Below, in pieces: positions 9,370-18,223 of a stretch of DNA of 64,000 bases. Origin of the DNA: Acidobacteriota bacterium (lineage in GTDB: Bacteria; Acidobacteriota; UBA6911; JACQSX01); NCBI GenBank assembly GCA_016211105.1, contig JACQSX010000016.1, positions 248,001 to 312,000 on the forward strand, in the 5' to 3' direction. The position numbers and the translations under genes were made by a program. Position 1 is the first letter of the stretch. Each line of letters starts with the position of its first letter. Under the pieces are notes generated by a model, which worked only from the letters and a program-made list of their open reading frames with translations, was not told the DNA's origin and ran no database searches.

Positions 9370-9702
9370 TCAGCCTTTTCCCGGCGACTTTTTAAGTTTC
9401 TTCAACAACACCTCCATTTCCTTGGCAGCTTGCAAGTCTCCCTTCTTCTTGGCGACGGGGATACCGGTTTGAAAAGCATCGTTTGCCGCCGTGACGTCTC
9501 CCAGATGGGAAAGCGAGTATCCCAGGTGGCGGTATGCGGCAGAATGCTCCGGGTTAAGCTCAACTACCTTGCGGAACGCAGCCGCGGCTTCCGCGTAACG
9601 ATGAGCTTTCAAGTGCAAGGAGGCGAGCCCGTACCAGGAAAGAGCGTCCGTGGGATCAGTCTCCACCAACCGTCGAAACTGCTGTAGGCGATCGTCTTCC
9701 AT
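9370..9702 (-). CDS. Small TPR protein
   Basis: 110-aa protein with about two and a half tetratricopeptide repeats: DALSWYGLASLHLKAHRYAE, AAAAFRKVVELNPEHSAAYR and HLGYSLSHLGDVTAANDAFQ, then a Lys-rich tail (KKLKKSPGKG). TPRs mediate protein-protein contact; no catalytic part is present. The frame stays open for a further 230 codons upstream, but that part lacks any protein-like pattern and lies opposite the acyl-CoA synthetase gene. The start is therefore placed at ATG 9702 (MEDDRLQQFRRLV), where TPR-like composition begins. Confidence 0.75.
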   Translation of the reverse strand: MEDDRLQQFRRLVETDPTDALSWYGLASLHLKAHRYAEAAAAFRKVVELNPEHSAAYRHLGYSLSHLGDVTAANDAFQTGIPVAKKKGDLQAAKEMEVLLKKLKKSPGKG

Positions 9703-9843
9703 TTTTTTGCGTCCGGAGCATTTCTGCTCGTGCCCGGAACGCTTTCTGGTTGCGTTCCTTGGCTCCAGCATACAATAGGCTTTGTGGGAAAGGTTACTAT
9801 AGTGTTTCGGTAAGCGGGTTCGCTGCAGTGGTGTGCAAGAGGC

Positions 9844-11418
9844 ATGGCATTTCAACCTAGGCCAGTTTTCTATTTTCAACGGTGGACGAGGGATGAAAAT
9901 CGTCCCATGCTGCATTTCGAAGGTGAAACCTGGACACAGGGTGCTTTCCTGAGAGAGGTGCAACGGCTTTCGGGTTGCTTTTCCCGCCTGGGTGTTACTG
10001 CCGGCAGTCGTGTCGTGCTTATGTTGGAAAATTCGCCTGAACTCTTGTTCTCCGCTTTTGCCAGTCATCAGCTTGGTTCCATCGCAGTGCCTATCAATCC
10101 TCGCTGTAGTGTCGCTGAGATGGATTACGTGATCAACGATGTGGAACCTTCGTTGATTGTGAGCGAAGGTCCCATGGCGTTGGGCCGGATTGCCAATCTC
10201 ACCAGAGACGGGTTCAGATCTGACCGGGGCGACTTGCCGTCGGAGCAAGATAGGAGATTCACTGGGGGGCCCGCGGCTGGAGATGCGGCGTTCCTTTTTT
10301 ACACGTCCGGGACAACGTCCCATCCGAAAGGAGTCTTGCTCTCGCATCGCAACATCCTGGCCTGCTTGGAATCCCTGCGCCAGGCTTGGCACTGGCAGGA
10401 GAACGATCGCCTGTTACTTGTGCTTCCATTGTTCCACGTACATGGACTGATCGTGGCGGCTCACGGTTCTGTTTGGAACGGATCGGAGATCGTATTGCAC
10501 CGAAAGTTCGATGTCGAGGAGACGTTGAGAGACTTGCAGCAGTATGGTTGCACGCTTTTCATGGGTGTGCCGACCATGTATCAGAGGTTGCTGGAGGCGG
10601 GCGCAACTGCGGGCTCTGGTTTGCGGCACCAACCGTTCGCTGCCGAGCAGCCTCACGCTAGCCTGGACTCGATACGTCTCTTTGTTTCCGGGTCCGCCCC
10701 CTTGCCTGCAAGTACGCATGGCACCTTTAAGCGGATGTTCGGACATGCAATCCTGGAACGATACGGCATGACGGAGACGTTGATGGTTCTTTCCAATCCT
10801 TATGATGGGCCACGCAAGGCGGGATCTGTGGGAGTTCCGTTGCCAGGAGTGGAGGTGTGTCTGGTCGACGACAGCCGCCAGCAGGTGGAGAAGGGGGATA
10901 TCGGGGAGATTTGGGTTCGCGGCAAGGCCGTGTTTCACCAATATTGGAAGAATCCCAATGCCACGCGTGCAAGCTTTGACCAAGGATGGTTTAAGACGGG
11001 CGATGTAGCTTATCAGGATGAGGAAGGCCACTTCTTCATTGTGGGCCGCAAGTCTGTGGACATCATCAAATGTTACGGATTCAAGATCTCCGCTCGGGAA
11101 ATCGAAGACGTGCTGTTGGAGCTCCCTTCGGTCGCAGAAGTCGCGGTGGTGGGCGTGCCGCACACGGACAAAGGAGAAGAGATTGTCGCATTTGTAATGC
11201 CGCAGCAGCGAGTCAGAGATAGGACGGAAACCTGTGTGGAAATGGGCGCTGCGCAGTTGGAATCCGTGTTGCGAGAAGACGTGATTGGCTTTCTGCACAC
11301 ACGTCTTGCCCATTACAAGCATCCGTCGCGTTATTTCTTGGTTGACGCGTTGCCCCGCAATACCATGGGGAAGGTAAGCAAGATTGACCTGAAAAAGCGG
11401 AAGGAGGTTGTTCGTTAG
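9844..11418 (+). CDS. AMP-forming acyl-CoA synthetase, malonyl-CoA-synthetase-like
   Basis: ANL-superfamily adenylating enzyme (524 aa) that activates a carboxylic acid with ATP and CoA. Motifs: FLFYTSGTTSHPKGVLLSHR (P-loop, near residue 155), RYGMTETLMVLSNPY, GWFKTGDVAYQDEEGHFFIVGR and a catalytic Lys in NTMGKVSKIDLKKR. The VLPLFHVHGLIVAAHG and GRKSVDIIKCYGFKISAREIE stretches resemble MatB/ACSF3 malonyl-CoA synthetases, so a small dicarboxylic acid such as malonate or methylmalonate is the likely substrate; this is inference. Single gene, with AAGAGG just upstream of the ATG. A second synthetase near 23 kb is broken, so this may be the only working copy in view. Confidence 0.85.
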   Translation: MAFQPRPVFYFQRWTRDENRPMLHFEGETWTQGAFLREVQRLSGCFSRLGVTAGSRVVLMLENSPELLFSAFASHQLGSIAVPINPRCSVAEMDYVINDVEPSLIVSEGPMALGRIANLTRDGFRSDRGDLPSEQDRRFTGGPAAGDAAFLFYTSGTTSHPKGVLLSHRNILACLESLRQAWHWQENDRLLLVLPLFHVHGLIVAAHGSVWNGSEIVLHRKFDVEETLRDLQQYGCTLFMGVPTMYQRLLEAGATAGSGLRHQPFAAEQPHASLDSIRLFVSGSAPLPASTHGTFKRMFGHAILERYGMTETLMVLSNPYDGPRKAGSVGVPLPGVEVCLVDDSRQQVEKGDIGEIWVRGKAVFHQYWKNPNATRASFDQGWFKTGDVAYQDEEGHFFIVGRKSVDIIKCYGFKISAREIEDVLLELPSVAEVAVVGVPHTDKGEEIVAFVMPQQRVRDRTETCVEMGAAQLESVLREDVIGFLHTRLAHYKHPSRYFLVDALPRNTMGKVSKIDLKKRKEVVR

Positions 11419-11573
11419 TAGGTTGGGCGCGCTCTCACTACGGCTTCACGGCCAGATAGAATATAGAGGGGAAATGGAGGAACAGAAATGACTGTTTTTC
11501 TATTCCCCCGACTGATGTGCCCGGTTCCAGGACGGCATCAGGCGCGACCACGGCAGTAGGGTGGATTGTCGTT

Positions 11574-12932
11574 TCACTGTTCACTGTGTGTTCTATCGTA
11601 CTGCAGCGAGTCACGTTTGTCGTCTGGGGATTCGCCTGTGACGCGGGATGGAACGCGGGCATGAGTTTCGATAGTGGTGGGTGCCGTTAGCTCTGAAGTA
11701 GCGACTCCCATTTCCTGAAAGCGGCGGGCCGAGGGGAGTAGCCTCCCCGCAAATGAGCCGATCGTGTCGTTGTAGCCCTCAATAGCCTTATTCAAGTTCT
11801 TTCCCAACTCCGCCAGGTACCTGACGAAAGTTTCTAGGCGCCGGTAGAGTTCCTGTCCCTGTTCAGCAATTTGGCGGGCATTTTCGGTGATCTGGTGCTG
11901 CTGCCAGCCGTAGGCCACAACTTTCAGCAGCGCCAATAGCGTGACCGGTGTTGCTATTAGAACCCTTTGGGTCACTGCGTATTCGAGCAGATTAGGGTCA
12001 CTTTCAAATGCAGCGCTGAGGCACGCATCGTTCGGTAAGAACATCACGACGAAGTCGGGTGTTTTTTCAAACTGCTCCCAGTATCTCTTCTGACCCAGTT
12101 CCCGCACCCGGCTCTGCAAGGCCCTGGCGTGGTCATCGAGCTTCAGTCTGCGAATCTCTTCATCCTCCGTCTCGGCAGCTTCCAAGTACGACTCCAAAGG
12201 AACTTTTGAATCCACAGGCAAGGAACCGCCGTTTGGGAGGTAGGCAATCATGTCTGGGCGACCGCCTTCGGTGCTGACCTGTTCATCAAAATCGACGTGC
12301 TCAACCATACCAGCCATTTCGACCACCCGGCGCAGCTGGACCTCTCCCCATCGTCCCCGGACGGCGGGTGATTTTAGCGCCTGCGCCAACGTGATCGTAG
12401 TGGCCTGCAGATCGGCATGCGTTTGAGCTAGTTGGCGAAGCTGTTCCTGCAGACCCTGGTAGGCGCCTTCCCGTTTTTGCTCGAGTTCTCGGACGTGCCC
12501 GTCCAGTGAACCGAGGTTTTCCTTCAAAGGATGCACCAGATTTTGCAGTTCCATTTTGTGGACGTTCCAATCTCCCCGGACTTGATTCAACAAAGAGTTG
12601 ACTTGTTCCTGGGCCTGACTGAGAAATGTCGCCGAATTGTTCTGCAATATCTGGCTGGCTAAAGCTTCGAATGCCTCGCGCATCTTTGCCTGAGCCTGTG
12701 AAATCCACTGGAGTTTTTCTCCGTCCATCTTTCGCTCGGTTTGAAGTTGAGCAAGCTGGATTTCTAACTGCTCATTTTCTGTCTCCGTGCGTTCGAGATT
12801 GGCAAGCTTTTCTGCGCAGAAGCGATGTTCTGTTTCCATCCGGACAAGGCGAACGCGGCTCCAGAGCCAAGTAAGGAGAACGCCAATCAAGAAACCAGTT
12901 ATCAATGTAGTGATGATCGGCAATGGTGTCAT
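11574..12932 (-). CDS. rmuC: DNA recombination protein RmuC
   Basis: Membrane-anchored coiled-coil nuclease-fold protein reported to limit DNA inversions. Seen: an N-terminal membrane helix (ITTLITGFLIGVLLTWLW), about 150 residues of coiled coil rich in Glu, Gln and Lys, then the RmuC core with SPAVRGRWGEVQLRRVVEMA, RPDMIAYLPNGGSLPVDSKV (PD-(D/E)XK-like) and FVVMFLPNDACLSAAFESDP. The C-terminal residues RTHSEQ and the stop come from an AGTGAACAGTGA word repeat, so the tail has probably been altered. Convergent with the acyl-CoA synthetase gene. Confidence 0.93.
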   Translation of the reverse strand: MTPLPIITTLITGFLIGVLLTWLWSRVRLVRMETEHRFCAEKLANLERTETENEQLEIQLAQLQTERKMDGEKLQWISQAQAKMREAFEALASQILQNNSATFLSQAQEQVNSLLNQVRGDWNVHKMELQNLVHPLKENLGSLDGHVRELEQKREGAYQGLQEQLRQLAQTHADLQATTITLAQALKSPAVRGRWGEVQLRRVVEMAGMVEHVDFDEQVSTEGGRPDMIAYLPNGGSLPVDSKVPLESYLEAAETEDEEIRRLKLDDHARALQSRVRELGQKRYWEQFEKTPDFVVMFLPNDACLSAAFESDPNLLEYAVTQRVLIATPVTLLALLKVVAYGWQQHQITENARQIAEQGQELYRRLETFVRYLAELGKNLNKAIEGYNDTIGSFAGRLLPSARRFQEMGVATSELTAPTTIETHARVPSRVTGESPDDKRDSLQYDRTHSEQ

Positions 12933-13157
12933 TGCTTTCTGCCTTCCGAAGATGTGTTACCGCGCGATCCCAGGGCCAGTTCTCGGGAACGCGGCATGGA
13001 GGGAATCGAGTTCACTCCTGGCAATTATACTTCCAGTAAGGCCGAATTCAGCCCAATAAGGTGCGCGCTATTCTACGGCCCTTGGAGAAAAATTGGGACT
13101 GTTGGCTTGCCATGGAAGATTTGCTGTTGTTAACTTGCTATCAGGAACGGAAAACTT

Positions 13158-14099
13158 ATGTTTCGCAGCCTGATGCTCTCGCTAGCAGAGAGTGAAGCGA
13201 TCCACAGCTTCGTCAGAGGAAAGGGGATGTCCACCGGCTTTGTCCGCAGATTTGTCGCGGGCGAAGAGCTGTCGGAAGCCATCGAGGTGGTGAAACAACT
13301 GAATGAAGCCGGCATTATGGCTTCGCTCGACTACTTGGGGGAAAGCGTATTGGACGCCAGCGAAGCACGGGCAGCCGCGCATCACTATCTTCGAATTCTG
13401 GAAGCCATTGAGGAGGGGAGAATTCAGTGCGACATTTCCCTCAAACTGACACAACTGGGCTTGGACATCGATCCATCTATTGCCGAGACGAGTATGCGTC
13501 AGATCCTGGAGTGCGCGCAGCAGTTTGGGAATTTTGTGCGCATTGATATGGAAAGCAGTGCCTACACGGATCGGACGTTGCAAATGTTTAGGCGCCTGCA
13601 CAACGAGTTTGACCGCAGTGTGGGTATCGTAATCCAATCTTACCTTTATCGCAGTATGGACGACGTGGTTGAGCTGCTGCCGTTGAAACCCAACATCCGT
13701 CTGTGCAAGGGAGCTTACAAAGAGCCACCGGAGATGGCTTTTCGATCTAGAAGGGAAGTGGACAGAAATTTCATCGCGCTGTTGAAGCGAGTGCTCTTGG
13801 ACGCTGGGTATACCGCCATCGCGACGCATGATGAGGCGGTCATTCGTTACGCTAAGCAGTTTATTCAGGAAAAAGGTATCAGCCAGAGCCGTTTTGAATT
13901 CGAGATGCTTTTTGGCGTCCGCCGAGACCTGCAGATAGCCGCGGTGACAGAAGGTTATCGGGTGCGTGTCTACGTTCCCTATGGGCGCCAATGGTACCCT
14001 TACTTTGTGCGGCGTCTGGCGGAGAGACCTGCGAATCTCTGGTTTGTGATCAAGAACTTAATGAAGGAATTGCCAGGAACCGACCGGCTTGGCGGTTGA
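13158..14099 (+). CDS. putB: Proline dehydrogenase (monofunctional)
   Basis: FAD enzyme oxidising L-proline to pyrroline-5-carboxylate and passing electrons to the quinone pool. Short 313-aa type without the P5C-dehydrogenase half of PutA. Seen: IMASLDYLGESVLDASEA, FVRIDMESSAYTDRTL, NIRLCKGAYKEP (catalytic Lys region), TAIATHDEAVI, FEFEMLFGVRRDLQ and the signature VRVYVPYGRQWYPYFVRRLA. AGGAACGGA precedes the ATG. No P5C dehydrogenase lies next to it. It points towards the broken SGNH gene, whose remnant ends at this stop codon. Confidence 0.94.
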   Translation: MFRSLMLSLAESEAIHSFVRGKGMSTGFVRRFVAGEELSEAIEVVKQLNEAGIMASLDYLGESVLDASEARAAAHHYLRILEAIEEGRIQCDISLKLTQLGLDIDPSIAETSMRQILECAQQFGNFVRIDMESSAYTDRTLQMFRRLHNEFDRSVGIVIQSYLYRSMDDVVELLPLKPNIRLCKGAYKEPPEMAFRSRREVDRNFIALLKRVLLDAGYTAIATHDEAVIRYAKQFIQEKGISQSRFEFEMLFGVRRDLQIAAVTEGYRVRVYVPYGRQWYPYFVRRLAERPANLWFVIKNLMKELPGTDRLGG

Positions 14100-14710
14100 C
14101 CTCAACTCCGTGTGGTCCGTGCGGAATTGCTCGAACGGCACCACGTTGGCATGGTCGGCAATCGCTGGGCCCAAAATTTCATTAGAACCGAGCCAGATGG
14201 TAGCAAACGTGGGGCGTATGAATTCAGCCATTTCCACTTGGCTGCCTGCGGAAGCAATGGGAACGGCGAGACCAGGGAGCCCCAGGACCAGATTGGTCAA
14301 ACCGTTGTGGGGTCTGTCAGAGGTGGCCGCGGCCGCATTGTTAGCGTATCCCGCGTTGTATGGCCTGGCACCGCCAGATTGGTAGCCATCAGCAGAGGAA
14401 AGACGCGACCGGAAGAGACACCCGCCTTTGTGCGAATATCGGGAGGGAAGACGGTAGAAACCAGTTCCAGCTCATAGGGAATTCCCGGTTTTGCAATCAA
14501 TGGAACAAACATGGAAGTGCGCATCTGGGCCGATAGAAGTACTGGAAAGGCAGATTTCTGACCATCTCCATTTAAGGATCCATTGATCAATCCCGCCGTT
14601 AAACTGTCTCCGATGACCATATAAGAAAGAAAATTGGAGGGTTGCTGTGCCCATGCTGCGCACAGAACCCACAGCGTGAGCGTCATGAAGATTATGGGTT
14701 TGCGATTCAT
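14100..14710 (-). pseudogene. Frameshifted and truncated SGNH/GDSL hydrolase
   Basis: Starts at ATG 14710 behind a good GGGAGAG site with a signal peptide (MNRKPIIFMTLTLWVLCAAW). It then shows the block-I motif MVIGDSLTAGLINGS of secreted GDSL esterases. The frame stops at 14297 just after LTDPTT, while the family continues in the neighbouring frame with TNLVLGLPGLAVPIASAG and the block-III motif TIWLGSNEILGPAI. One missing base near 14300 explains the shift. The second piece runs into the end of the proline dehydrogenase gene, so the catalytic Asp-His block is absent. It followed the TonB receptor by 44 bases and was probably its operon partner. Confidence 0.75.
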
Positions 14711-14754
14711 GTTTTTCTCTCCCGAAATCCGGATCAGGTGAGCGCTGACCACAG

Positions 14755-17700
14755 TCAAAAGTTCACCTTCAATCCGAACTGGATCTGCCGCGGATCATAC
14801 GCCGAAGTGAATCCCAGAGGCGCAGTGGGCGATCCACGTTTGCCCTTCGCATCGAAGTCAGAGAGCGAGAAGCCCACTACATTGTTCACTCCTGAAAAAT
14901 TTACACGGTTGAAAAGATTGAAAGCTTCAGCAATAACTTCCACGTTCATCTTGCCATCAGGCTGAAGGTTGATTTTCCGGGCCAGTCGAAGGTCGACAGA
15001 AACAAAGTTTGGCCCTCGTCCCGTGTTCCTGCCCGCAATCTGCCCGTTGGGGAGAGAAGGACGGTCTGTTTCGTCGTGTGTATCGCCGTTGGCGTCGAAG
15101 CCGACCAGCAGATTGAAAGGCTTGCCGCCGGCATAGGTGAAAATAGGTGAAAGCGTCCAGTCGGAAAAGAAGTTCTTGGCAAATCGGTTATCCGATTCCA
15201 TTTTGCTGACCAGGACGGCGCTCACTACCAATCGGTGGCGCTCGTCGAAGGCCGACAGGCTTCTTTCCGAGCGCAGGTCGTGCTGATTGTTAGCCTGAAG
15301 GGGAGTGATGAAGTCGGTGGCGTCATCGATTGCTTTTCCATAGCTGTAAGAGATTTGGTAGGCGTGATTGTGGCTGAACCGTTTCCTGCCTGAAATTGTG
15401 AGACCGTGATAGATGGACCGGCCGGTTGTTTCGATCTGATTGATCTGGACGGAACGCGGATCCAATCCAGGGAGGGTAAATTTGTTCGGTCCGATTTGAC
15501 GTACGTTGATGTCGCGCGAACGAATTAGGTGCAGTCCGCGGTTCAGGTTGTAACCGATGGCGACCGCCAAATCTGGGAGAAGCTCACGTTCGATTCCCAA
15601 GCTTGCCTGGTGGCTGTAGGGGGTTTTCATATTATCGGCCTGCGGCAGGATGATCGAAGGAGTGCGTCCCGGCGGCAAACCCAATACTCGCAGGCGGTCG
15701 GCGGTTAGAGGGCCATTTCTGCTGAAATCCGCAAATACCGTAGCCGAGGTGGCTGCCGTGCCCGGTAAACCCGTCAGGGGCACGAACACCTGCGAGATTT
15801 GGCCTGACAGCACCTGACCCACAAAAGCGATCGCGTTGTAAAAGCTGGAATAGTAAATTCCGTAGCCGCCCCGAATTGCCGTTTTGCCTGATCCTCTGGG
15901 GTCCCAGGAAAACCCCAACCGGGGAGCAAAGTTATTCTTGTCGTTGACAGAGCGGAAATCAAACTGGAAGGGGGAAGTGGCATTGATCACATTGGATGTC
16001 TTGGGTCTCAGTTCCACATCGTAGCGTAACCCCACGTTGAGCGTGAGATTTGGGCGCAGCTTCCAGGAGTCCTGGGCATACATTCCCAACTGGTGATAAG
16101 GAAATTCTGTGTTGGGATCTCCAAAACCCTGAAAGAACGAAACGGGCAACCCGAAATTAAACGATTGAACGGCGCTGGTGGGAGCTTGGAGATTGGGAAT
16201 CAAATCCGGGCGACCCAGTTGCGCTAGAGCGGAAGCCACGTCGCCAGCCGCCGTTGGCCCCCCGAAGTTGTTCAGCAACAACGCCAGCGGAATGCTACTG
16301 CCCGAGAAAAAGAAGCGGCCGCCCAGAAATACCTCTGCCGCGCCTCGAAAGCGCGTGTAGTTGTAATCGGCTCCGAATTTCAGCGCATGAGGCCCGGTGA
16401 TAAAGGTGAAGTTGTCGATGAACTCGAAGAGGTTGGAAATGTACCGGGTCGGGTTAAAGAATTCGCGGCCAAAGTCCGCCACGCCCGCAAGCGTGATCTG
16501 GGGTCCGACGGGATCGTTGGTCAGCACTCGGTTGTTACGCCTTGCGTATTCGAACTTGAATTCGTTCAGCCGCCGCGGGTCGATGATATGCGTGTCCGAT
16601 ACTACTAGCGCATAGTCATTGGTATGAAACGAGACTCCGTTGGAGACACCCTTTAACGCTCCAAACTCCGTATTGTCATTAAACCCCCGGGTTATGCTCA
16701 AGCGAGTGAACAGTTGGTTTGCTTCGGAGAGATGGAGATCGTTCTTCAGCGAGAAGGTGTTTTGATTGGCCTCGAACGGGAACGTCCCGCTCTCCCGCTT
16801 GAAGAGCGCCAGAGTGTTGGGAAAAGTGCGGTCCGTGGTATTCAAAATGCCTACCTGAGGATTCGCCAAGGCCGCCGCCAGTTGTCGCAAAGAAGTCACC
16901 GGAGCCTGCGCTAGGAAATCAAAAAGCTGTTTCTGCGCGGGTGTCAGTCCGAAGATGCTCGAATCATTCAAGAAGGTCACAAATATCGATTCGTTGCGAA
17001 CCAGTCGTTCAAAGCTTGCAAAGAAGAACGCTTTGTCTCTGACGATGGGGCCGCCGAAGGTACCCCCATATTGTCTGCGACGAAAGGCCGGCTCGAGCGG
17101 GCCGGTGGCAAAAGCATTGCGGGCGTCAACGGCCTGATCACGTATGAAATAAAATGTATTTCCGTGAAACTCATTCGTGCCTGACTTGGTAACGATGTTG
17201 ATCACCCCTCCCTGGGCGCGTCCAAATTCTGCGGAGAAGGAATTGCGGTTGATCTGGAATTCGCTGATCCCTTCCTGGCTGAGAATTGCCAGGGAAGAAT
17301 TAGAGACAGAATCCACGCTGTTCACGCCATCGATGGTGACGTTGTTACCACGTCCATTCTGTCCGTTAAATGAGAGTCCTGAAGTCGGTACCTGCACTGC
17401 GGAAAATCGTACCAGGGGGTTTCGATTCGTGACTCCGGGAGTCAGCAGCGTGAAGTCCAGGTAATTGCGCCCGTTAATGGGCAGATTATCAATTTGGACC
17501 TGGTTTATGGTCTCGGATAGCTGTGTCTTGCTCGGTTCCAGTATCAGCGCGTTCTCTTCGACCACGATCTCCGTGGGGGTGGCCGAGACGGTCATGGTGA
17601 AATCAAGGGAGGCGAACTGCCCCACCGTCAGTGTGACCCCTTGGCGTACCTCGGCTCTAAAGCCGGCCAACTCTGCCCTCAGTTCATAGGTTCCCGAAGG

Positions 17701-17922
17701 TAACAACGGAATCCGATAGAGTCCGGCATCGTTGGTTACCCCGGTTCTGGACAGAGATGTTGCCTTGTTGGTTGCCGTGACGGTGACGCCGGGCACCACG
17801 GCGCCGGTTTGATCTTTAATGGTTCCTTCCAGATTTGCGGTATTTGCCTGTGACTGGGCCAGGCAGTGCGAGATCAGGAAAAGGGCCGGTATCAGAGCTG
17901 CGGCTCGCCAGAAACGAAACAT
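14755..17922 (-). CDS. TonB-dependent receptor, Oar-like, with N-terminal carboxypeptidase-regulatory domain
   Basis: Outer-membrane transporter of 1055 aa for an unknown large substrate. Signal peptide (MFRFWRAAALIPALFLISHC), then a carboxypeptidase-regulatory-like beta-sandwich (residues about 28-110: NLEGTIKDQTGAVVPGVTVT and PSGTYELRAELAGF), then the plug (GVNSVDSVSNSSLAILSQEG, FGRAQGGVINIVTKSG) and a long beta barrel ending in FGLKVNF, whose terminal Phe is typical of Bam substrates. ATG 17922 was chosen because AAGGAGGT sits 7-8 bases before it and the signal peptide starts there; the open frame continues upstream through the leader. A promoter with perfect TTGACA lies at 18095-18123. 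No TonB box is obvious, as in other Oar proteins. Confidence 0.92.
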   Translation of the reverse strand: MFRFWRAAALIPALFLISHCLAQSQANTANLEGTIKDQTGAVVPGVTVTATNKATSLSRTGVTNDAGLYRIPLLPSGTYELRAELAGFRAEVRQGVTLTVGQFASLDFTMTVSATPTEIVVEENALILEPSKTQLSETINQVQIDNLPINGRNYLDFTLLTPGVTNRNPLVRFSAVQVPTSGLSFNGQNGRGNNVTIDGVNSVDSVSNSSLAILSQEGISEFQINRNSFSAEFGRAQGGVINIVTKSGTNEFHGNTFYFIRDQAVDARNAFATGPLEPAFRRRQYGGTFGGPIVRDKAFFFASFERLVRNESIFVTFLNDSSIFGLTPAQKQLFDFLAQAPVTSLRQLAAALANPQVGILNTTDRTFPNTLALFKRESGTFPFEANQNTFSLKNDLHLSEANQLFTRLSITRGFNDNTEFGALKGVSNGVSFHTNDYALVVSDTHIIDPRRLNEFKFEYARRNNRVLTNDPVGPQITLAGVADFGREFFNPTRYISNLFEFIDNFTFITGPHALKFGADYNYTRFRGAAEVFLGGRFFFSGSSIPLALLLNNFGGPTAAGDVASALAQLGRPDLIPNLQAPTSAVQSFNFGLPVSFFQGFGDPNTEFPYHQLGMYAQDSWKLRPNLTLNVGLRYDVELRPKTSNVINATSPFQFDFRSVNDKNNFAPRLGFSWDPRGSGKTAIRGGYGIYYSSFYNAIAFVGQVLSGQISQVFVPLTGLPGTAATSATVFADFSRNGPLTADRLRVLGLPPGRTPSIILPQADNMKTPYSHQASLGIERELLPDLAVAIGYNLNRGLHLIRSRDINVRQIGPNKFTLPGLDPRSVQINQIETTGRSIYHGLTISGRKRFSHNHAYQISYSYGKAIDDATDFITPLQANNQHDLRSERSLSAFDERHRLVVSAVLVSKMESDNRFAKNFFSDWTLSPIFTYAGGKPFNLLVGFDANGDTHDETDRPSLPNGQIAGRNTGRGPNFVSVDLRLARKINLQPDGKMNVEVIAEAFNLFNRVNFSGVNNVVGFSLSDFDAKGKRGSPTAPLGFTSAYDPRQIQFGLKVNF

Positions 17923-17973
17923 AGAGCGACCTCCTTGAGCTGGGTAGAGGGCTAGCGGTTTGGGACCGAAACA

Positions 17974-17988
17974 TTGCATGCGATGCAA
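17974..17988. promoter_or_regulatory. Palindrome TTGCAT-GCG-ATGCAA in the receptor leader
   Basis: Perfect 6-base arms with a 3-base centre, about 50-65 bases before the receptor ATG and inside the predicted transcript. Could be an operator or part of leader RNA structure; no known regulator box matched. Confidence 0.4.
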
Positions 17989-18049
17989 CGACCCATCGGG
18001 AAAGCCGGTCTTGCAAACGGTCCACTGGTCTCCTGGATCGCCTATTTGG

Positions 18050-18065
18050 GGTCCGGTCCCGGACC
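18050..18065. promoter_or_regulatory. Palindrome GGTCCGG-TC-CCGGACC in the receptor leader
   Basis: Perfect 7-base arms around a two-base centre, about 25-40 bases downstream of the predicted transcription start of the TonB receptor. The position just after a promoter suits a repressor operator; too tight to form a good RNA hairpin. Confidence 0.45.
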
Positions 18066-18094
18066 TCGCGGACCATACTGCCCGGATAGACGTT

Positions 18095-18123
18095 ACGATA
18101 GGGAAGTCCGGTTGGGATGTCAA
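18095..18123 (-). promoter_or_regulatory. sigma70-type promoter of the TonB receptor
   Basis: On the minus strand, TTGACA (18123-18118) and TATCGT (18100-18095) are separated by exactly 17 bases. The -35 matches consensus fully, the -10 in four of six positions. Transcription would start near 18088, giving a leader of about 165 bases. Confidence 0.5.
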
Positions 18124-18223
18124 CGAAATGGAAGGACCGTCTACTCATTAACATTAGCTTAGTACCTCGATTCATTGAATGCGTTCGCAATGGGTAGACG
18201 ATCCCTCCATTTCCCTCATGGGG

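Larger units (their letters stand above)
17923..18223. other. Intergenic region: leader of the TonB receptor gene
   Basis: 301 bases between the receptor start and the stop of the MBL hydrolase gene. It holds a predicted promoter (18095-18123, minus strand), a 165-base untranslated leader and two perfect inverted repeats (17974-17988 and 18050-18065). No protein-coding pattern seen. Confidence 0.6.

Noticed and set aside
9703..10392. N-terminal 230-codon extension of the small TPR protein
   Set aside because: Lies opposite the acyl-CoA synthetase gene and has no repeat or domain pattern; TPR text begins only at ATG 9702.
10414..11322. 302-codon minus-strand frame opposite the acyl-CoA synthetase
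   Set aside because: Antisense shadow; His/Arg/Gln-rich text without domains.
13182..13991. 269-codon minus-strand frame opposite proline dehydrogenase
   Set aside because: Shadow of putB; no ribosome site or recognisable protein pattern.
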